From contig NZ_JACIBY010000003.1 in assembly GCF_014195535.1 (NCBI RefSeq), positions 124,001 through 188,000 of the forward strand: a DNA stretch of 64,000 nucleotides, in the 5' to 3' direction. The notes under the pieces are model-generated. The model did no database searches. It had not been told where the DNA came from and worked only from the letters and a program-made list of their open reading frames with translations. The position numbers and the translations under genes were made by a program. This DNA is from Runella defluvii. Lineage in GTDB: Bacteria > Bacteroidota > Bacteroidia > Cytophagales > Spirosomataceae. This document shows positions 60,642-64,000 of the stretch, in pieces. How positions within the stretch are numbered: position 1 is the first letter of the stretch; the number at the start of each line of letters is the position of its first letter.

Positions 60642-61742
60642 TCAGGGATGGGCGGGTTTGATGCCGTAACTGCGAAGCTCGTCCCGCACTTTTTTGACCC
60701 ATTCGGCTTGTTGGGGTTTGTTGATGCCGTGGGCCGTCTCTTCGTCGTATTGTTGCTGAAGTTCAGTGTGCTTGCGGTAAAATTCGATGTACTGATACTG
60801 GATTTCGCTGCTGAAATCTTCGGGCGAAATGGCCATTGTTTTTAAGTGCCGCCGAAAGCGCTCCGAAACCAAGCGGGTGATGTCAAAGTGCAATTGTTCG
60901 TGGTCAAGGACATAGTCATTTTTAGAATCTTGGCGTACCCACGAAATTGTTTTGTCCATCCAAACTTTGGTCTTAACCCTGAGTTCCAGCACCCGATTGT
61001 TGACCGAAGACCGTGCTTCAAAACCAAAACTGGTGAATATTTGGGCGGCCCAGCGGCTTAATACGCTGGGTGCGCCCATAAAGTCTTTCCATACCAAGGG
61101 GCGTTCAGAATGATAGTACAGCGTGTCTCCGTCGGAAATGGGTAAATTATCTTCAAAAATAAGTTTAAGCTCCCGTACAAAGACGTCGGACGTTTTTATG
61201 CCTTTTGAGAACCAGCTATTAAAGCCTTTGAGCTGGTTTTCAATGAGTTTTCGTAACATGGATTCGATGACATCCTCGGGTGTTACGCCCGAGCGCGTGT
61301 AGGTACTTGCGGCACTGGCACCCGTCAGGGCTGTTCGCTTACCTTCTCGATACGTCTCGAAGTTGAGTCCTAATTTGATTTCACCGTTGACGCGGTTGGC
61401 GGGCGTGAGGGTTTCGCTGATGCGTAATTCTTTGATAACGACGATGATAGGAACCAAGGTGTCGGTTTTGGTAGGATTGAAGGTACGGTTCAAAAAAGTC
61501 TCAATGGCCTTGGCCGCTCCTCCTTGTAGCACGGCTGTAATGGGTTGGGGCCGACTCCAAATTTTGCCAATGTTGGGGGTGACGGCGCGCTCGTCCACTA
61601 CTTGCGCAATATAGTAGCCATTGGGCCTGATACTCAAGCGTTCAGGTTGAAGTGTCAAGGTTTGAACCTGTGCCAAAATCACGTTTGGAAACAACCATCC
61701 CAAGAAAAGGCAGTGCATAATTGCCTTTAAAACATGCTTCAT
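60642..61742 (-). CDS. Exported DUF922-like putative metalloprotease
   Basis: A 366-residue protein with a signal peptide (MHCLFLGWLFPNVILA). The C-terminal half resembles DUF922/DUF4157-like secreted zinc proteases: a candidate metal-site HEQLH in YVLDHEQLHFDI, with YDEETAHGINKPQQAEW near the C-terminus. The N-terminal half (about 25-180) has a lipoprotein-like beta-sandwich look (LTLQPERLSIRPNGYYIAQV). HEQLH matches the HExxH zinc-binding consensus, so a protease function is plausible but not shown. It is divergent from the dCMP deaminase gene. Confidence 0.75.
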   Translation of the reverse strand: MKHVLKAIMHCLFLGWLFPNVILAQVQTLTLQPERLSIRPNGYYIAQVVDERAVTPNIGKIWSRPQPITAVLQGGAAKAIETFLNRTFNPTKTDTLVPIIVVIKELRISETLTPANRVNGEIKLGLNFETYREGKRTALTGASAASTYTRSGVTPEDVIESMLRKLIENQLKGFNSWFSKGIKTSDVFVRELKLIFEDNLPISDGDTLYYHSERPLVWKDFMGAPSVLSRWAAQIFTSFGFEARSSVNNRVLELRVKTKVWMDKTISWVRQDSKNDYVLDHEQLHFDITRLVSERFRRHLKTMAISPEDFSSEIQYQYIEFYRKHTELQQQYDEETAHGINKPQQAEWVKKVRDELRSYGIKPAHP

Positions 61743-61806
61743 ACCTCTTCTTTTTGTTACTTTGCAGATTCTCGCTGGTTCAATCACGGTATTCTATTCA
61801 AACTTT

Positions 61807-62286
61807 ATGGCTTCACAGGAACGTCCCGCATTCGACGATATTTTTATGGAATTGGCTCAAAATTTAGCACGGCGCTCGCATTGTATTAAAGCGCAAGTGG
61901 GGGCTGTCCTTACCAAAGATACACGGATTATTTCAATTGGATACAACGGCCCACCGTCAGGAACGCACAACTGTGACGAAGAGTTTCCTGAAACGGGCTG
62001 CCCGCGCGATTCGAAGGGAAGTTGCTCGTTGGCGTTACATGCCGAGCAAAATGCGATTTTGTATGCTGTCAAAAACGGCGCAAACCTCGAAGGAACAACG
62101 CTTTACGTAACGCTTTCGCCCTGCATTGCGTGCGCGCGGGTGATTTATACCATGAAAATAAAACGGGTCATTTTTTTGGACTCGTATGCGGCTTACAAAG
62201 GCATTGGTATCGACGAAGGCGTGGAGTTTTTGCGCAAATTTGGGGTACAAGTAGAACGCCACCACTCGGCGGTTATCGCACAATAA
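61807..62286 (+). CDS. dCMP deaminase family protein
   Basis: A 159-residue cytidine/deoxycytidylate deaminase. The zinc site is in ALHAEQNAILYA and SPCIACARVIY; NYNGPPSGTHNC-like QIISIGYNGPPSGTHNCDEE and GCPRDSKGSC form the nucleotide-binding region. Converts dCMP to dUMP, supplying dTTP synthesis. It starts 64 bp after the divergent DUF922-like gene start, and the AcpH gene follows at 62288, 1 bp after its stop. Confidence 0.93.
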   Translation: MASQERPAFDDIFMELAQNLARRSHCIKAQVGAVLTKDTRIISIGYNGPPSGTHNCDEEFPETGCPRDSKGSCSLALHAEQNAILYAVKNGANLEGTTLYVTLSPCIACARVIYTMKIKRVIFLDSYAAYKGIGIDEGVEFLRKFGVQVERHHSAVIAQ

Positions 62287-62287
62287 A

Positions 62288-62878
62288 ATGAACTATCTCG
62301 CACATTTTTATTTGTCGTTTGGTCAAAAACCGCTGGTTGTGGGCAATTTACTGGGCGATTTTGTGCGAGGTCGCCTCGACCACCCTCGGAATGCACATTA
62401 CACAACACCCATCCGACAGGGTATTTTGCTGCACCGACACATAGATTCTTTTACGGATGCGCATCCCGTGGGGTTGGCTTGCCGCCAAGCATTGCCTTCC
62501 AGTTTTGGTAAGTATCGGGGCGTTGTGATGGACATGTACTTTGATTATTTTTTGGCCAAACATTTTAACGACTACCACGCCCAACCCCTGCCTGACTTTG
62601 TAGCAGAAGTATATCAAACATTGGAAGCCAATAGAGCCATTTTACCCGCCGACGCCTTGCTACTGGTCGATTCGATGATAAAATACGATTGGCTATATCA
62701 TTACCAGTTTATTGAAGGAATGAATCGTTCGTTTCAGGGTATGTCGCGTCGGTTTGCTTTTTTAAAAGGCATCGAACACGCAGGAGCGGAGTTAGCGGAG
62801 AAAGAATCGCAGTACGAAAGCTATTTTCGCTCGTTTTTTCCTGATTTGGTGAGTAGTTGTGAAGATTTTCTTATTTAG
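62288..62878 (+). CDS. acpH: Acyl carrier protein phosphodiesterase
   Basis: A 196-residue AcpH of the HD-related DUF479 family, which removes the 4'-phosphopantetheine from holo-ACP. Features are MNYLAHFYLSFGQKPLVVGN, LLGDFVRGRLDHPRN, LHRHIDSFTDAHP and the FYDYFLAKHFNDY-like MDMYFDYFLAKHFNDYHAQP. It begins 1 bp after the dCMP deaminase stop, so co-translation is probable. Length agrees with the family. Confidence 0.92.
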   Translation: MNYLAHFYLSFGQKPLVVGNLLGDFVRGRLDHPRNAHYTTPIRQGILLHRHIDSFTDAHPVGLACRQALPSSFGKYRGVVMDMYFDYFLAKHFNDYHAQPLPDFVAEVYQTLEANRAILPADALLLVDSMIKYDWLYHYQFIEGMNRSFQGMSRRFAFLKGIEHAGAELAEKESQYESYFRSFFPDLVSSCEDFLI

Positions 62879-62911
62879 ATACTGGTATAGTTGAACCATT
62901 TGCTAGTTAGA

Positions 62912-64000
62912 ATGAAACGTCTTTTACTACTGGTGGGGCTTTTGCCCCTTGTTTGTTTTGCTCAAAAAACACCCGTGGATTACGTCAATCCCTTGATTGG
63001 CTCGGCACCTTCTACCACCGAAAGTGCCCGCCGACACAGTGAAGGAGCAAGCGAGTTGCGCGGGCAAATTGCACCTGCCATTGGCCATCCGCACGGCATG
63101 ACGACCTGGACGCCACAAACCCGCGCCACCGAAACCAAATGTATAGCTCCCTATTATTATAACGACCCAAAAATCAACGGTTTTCGTGCGACACACTGGC
63201 TTAATGGAAGCTGCGTACAAGATTATGGTAGCCTGACGTTGATGCCGATTTCGGGCAAACTTCGCATTGCCGCTGCTGACCGTGCCGCTTCGTATTCGCA
63301 CGCCCAAGAAGTAGTTTCGCCGTCGTACTATTCGGTTGAACTAACCGACGCGCACATCAAAGCAGAAGTATCGGCAACGAAGCGTTCGGGCTTGTTGAAA
63401 TTTACGTTTCAGGACAAAGCACCTGCGTACCTATTAATTGAACCCAACAGCGATGAAGGCGAAGGTTACGTCGAAATTGTGCCCGACCGCAACGAACTGG
63501 TTGTTTATAATCCTGTGCATCGTATTTACCAAGGCAGCGGACAATCGGCTGGCTTTAGCGGGTATTACGTCATTCAGTTTGAAAAACCGTTTAAAAATTT
63601 CGGAACGTGGGAAGGCAACGAAATTCAGCCCCGTAGCCAAAAAGTAAAAGGGGCAGGAAATCGGGTGTCGGTTGGGGCTTATGTTGAAATAGATATAACG
63701 ACCAATCCCGTGGTCAACGTTCGGGTGGGCTCTTCCTTTACGGATGCCGCTGGAGCGCGAACCAACCTCACCAGCGAACTGGCACATTGGGACTTGCACA
63801 AAGTCAAAGCACAAGCCGCCGAAGCATGGAACAAAGAACTGGGGCGCATTGCCATCAAAGGCAGCGAGCAGACCAAAACGTTGTTTTATACGGCCTTGTA
63901 CCATACCAAGCATACACCTCGGCTTTTTTCGGACGTGGACGGGCGCTATCCAGGCTTTGCCGATGACAGCGAAATCCATACAACCAAGGGATTTGACTAC
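62912..64000 (+). CDS. GH92 alpha-1,2-mannosidase, 3' end outside window
   Basis: The frame stays open from ATG 62912 to the right edge (363 codons), so this is the N-terminal half of a longer protein and is easily missed by ORF finders that require a stop. It has a signal peptide (MKRLLLLVGLLPLVCFAQ) and a GH92 start: PVDYVNPLIGSAP, PAIGHPHGMTTWTPQT, NGFRATHWLNGSCVQDYG, the N-terminal beta-sandwich and EAWNKELGRIAIKGSEQTKT, FYTALYHTKHTPRLFSDVDG. GH92 enzymes are calcium-dependent exo-mannosidases; the catalytic residues lie beyond the window. It is 33 bp after AcpH. Confidence 0.9.
   Translation, partial: MKRLLLLVGLLPLVCFAQKTPVDYVNPLIGSAPSTTESARRHSEGASELRGQIAPAIGHPHGMTTWTPQTRATETKCIAPYYYNDPKINGFRATHWLNGSCVQDYGSLTLMPISGKLRIAAADRAASYSHAQEVVSPSYYSVELTDAHIKAEVSATKRSGLLKFTFQDKAPAYLLIEPNSDEGEGYVEIVPDRNELVVYNPVHRIYQGSGQSAGFSGYYVIQFEKPFKNFGTWEGNEIQPRSQKVKGAGNRVSVGAYVEIDITTNPVVNVRVGSSFTDAAGARTNLTSELAHWDLHKVKAQAAEAWNKELGRIAIKGSEQTKTLFYTALYHTKHTPRLFSDVDGRYPGFADDSEIHTTKGFDY

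Overview
The window looks like a chromosomal segment from a member of the Bacteroidota, most likely order Cytophagales (a Spirosoma/Runella-like lineage). The evidence is a SusC/SusD pair, Bacteroidota-type promoters (TTTG ... TAnnTTTG), families common in this group (DUF4783, DUF6807/PmoA-like, PVC-type heme-binding dehydrogenase, GH92, RskA-type anti-sigma factor) and moderate GC. No rRNA, intact tRNA, transposase, integrase or CRISPR array was found. The genus is an inference from gene content only.

Region 1 (1-8.4 kb) is accessory DNA. An AT-rich stretch (1-2.17 kb) holds the 3' end of an unrecognised beta-rich protein gene overlapped by a DUF4407 membrane protein gene. It abuts, with a clear composition change, the right half of a BREX type-1-like defence locus: a 68-codon C-terminal remnant of pglX, an AlbA_2/HATPase gene, pglZ and brxL. 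brxA, brxB, brxC and the body of pglX are not in the window. The island appears to end at a 3' tRNA fragment plus its terminator (8.39-8.455 kb), which looks like an attachment-site scar.

Region 2 (8.5-32.4 kb) is mostly housekeeping and metabolism: DUF2809 and MpaB-type proteins, a PmoA-like protein, RNase H, TrmN6, HemF, topoisomerase IV A, a SanA-like protein, a secreted sugar isomerase-like protein and an RlmI-type methyltransferase. Then come a truncated-hemoglobin lipoprotein, an HMA-fold protein, an ECF sigma/anti-sigma pair, a Dabb protein, a zinc phospholipase C-like protein, and a sodium:solute symporter preceded by a tiny single-span membrane protein missed by ordinary length cut-offs. 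Two SDRs, a YbjQ protein, a PRTase, DUF4783, a Gly-rich secreted protein, an ACC deaminase-like enzyme, DUF6580 and a secreted PqqB-like metallohydrolase follow.

Region 3 (32.6-53.8 kb) has a secreted SGNH hydrolase followed by a large PVC-type heme-binding dehydrogenase, then a complete four-gene tripartite exporter (ATPase, adaptor, DevC/FtsX-type permease, TolC). Next are an MTR-kinase-like phosphotransferase, Tex, a Xre/RES toxin-antitoxin pair, DinB, a Crp/Fnr regulator divergent from a GH13-like enzyme, WecB and a penicillin acylase. Region 4 (53.8-64 kb) has a SusC/SusD nutrient-uptake pair, a second Crp/Fnr regulator with an alpha/beta hydrolase and a likely shared operator, a DUF922-like putative protease, a dCMP deaminase, AcpH, and the 5' part of a GH92 mannosidase running off the right edge.

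Several intergenic gaps carry palindromic or repeated elements: REP-like hairpins, TTATTTGTTAAC-type repeats, long perfect inverted repeats and a C-rich, potentially quadruplex-forming tract. These are listed separately.
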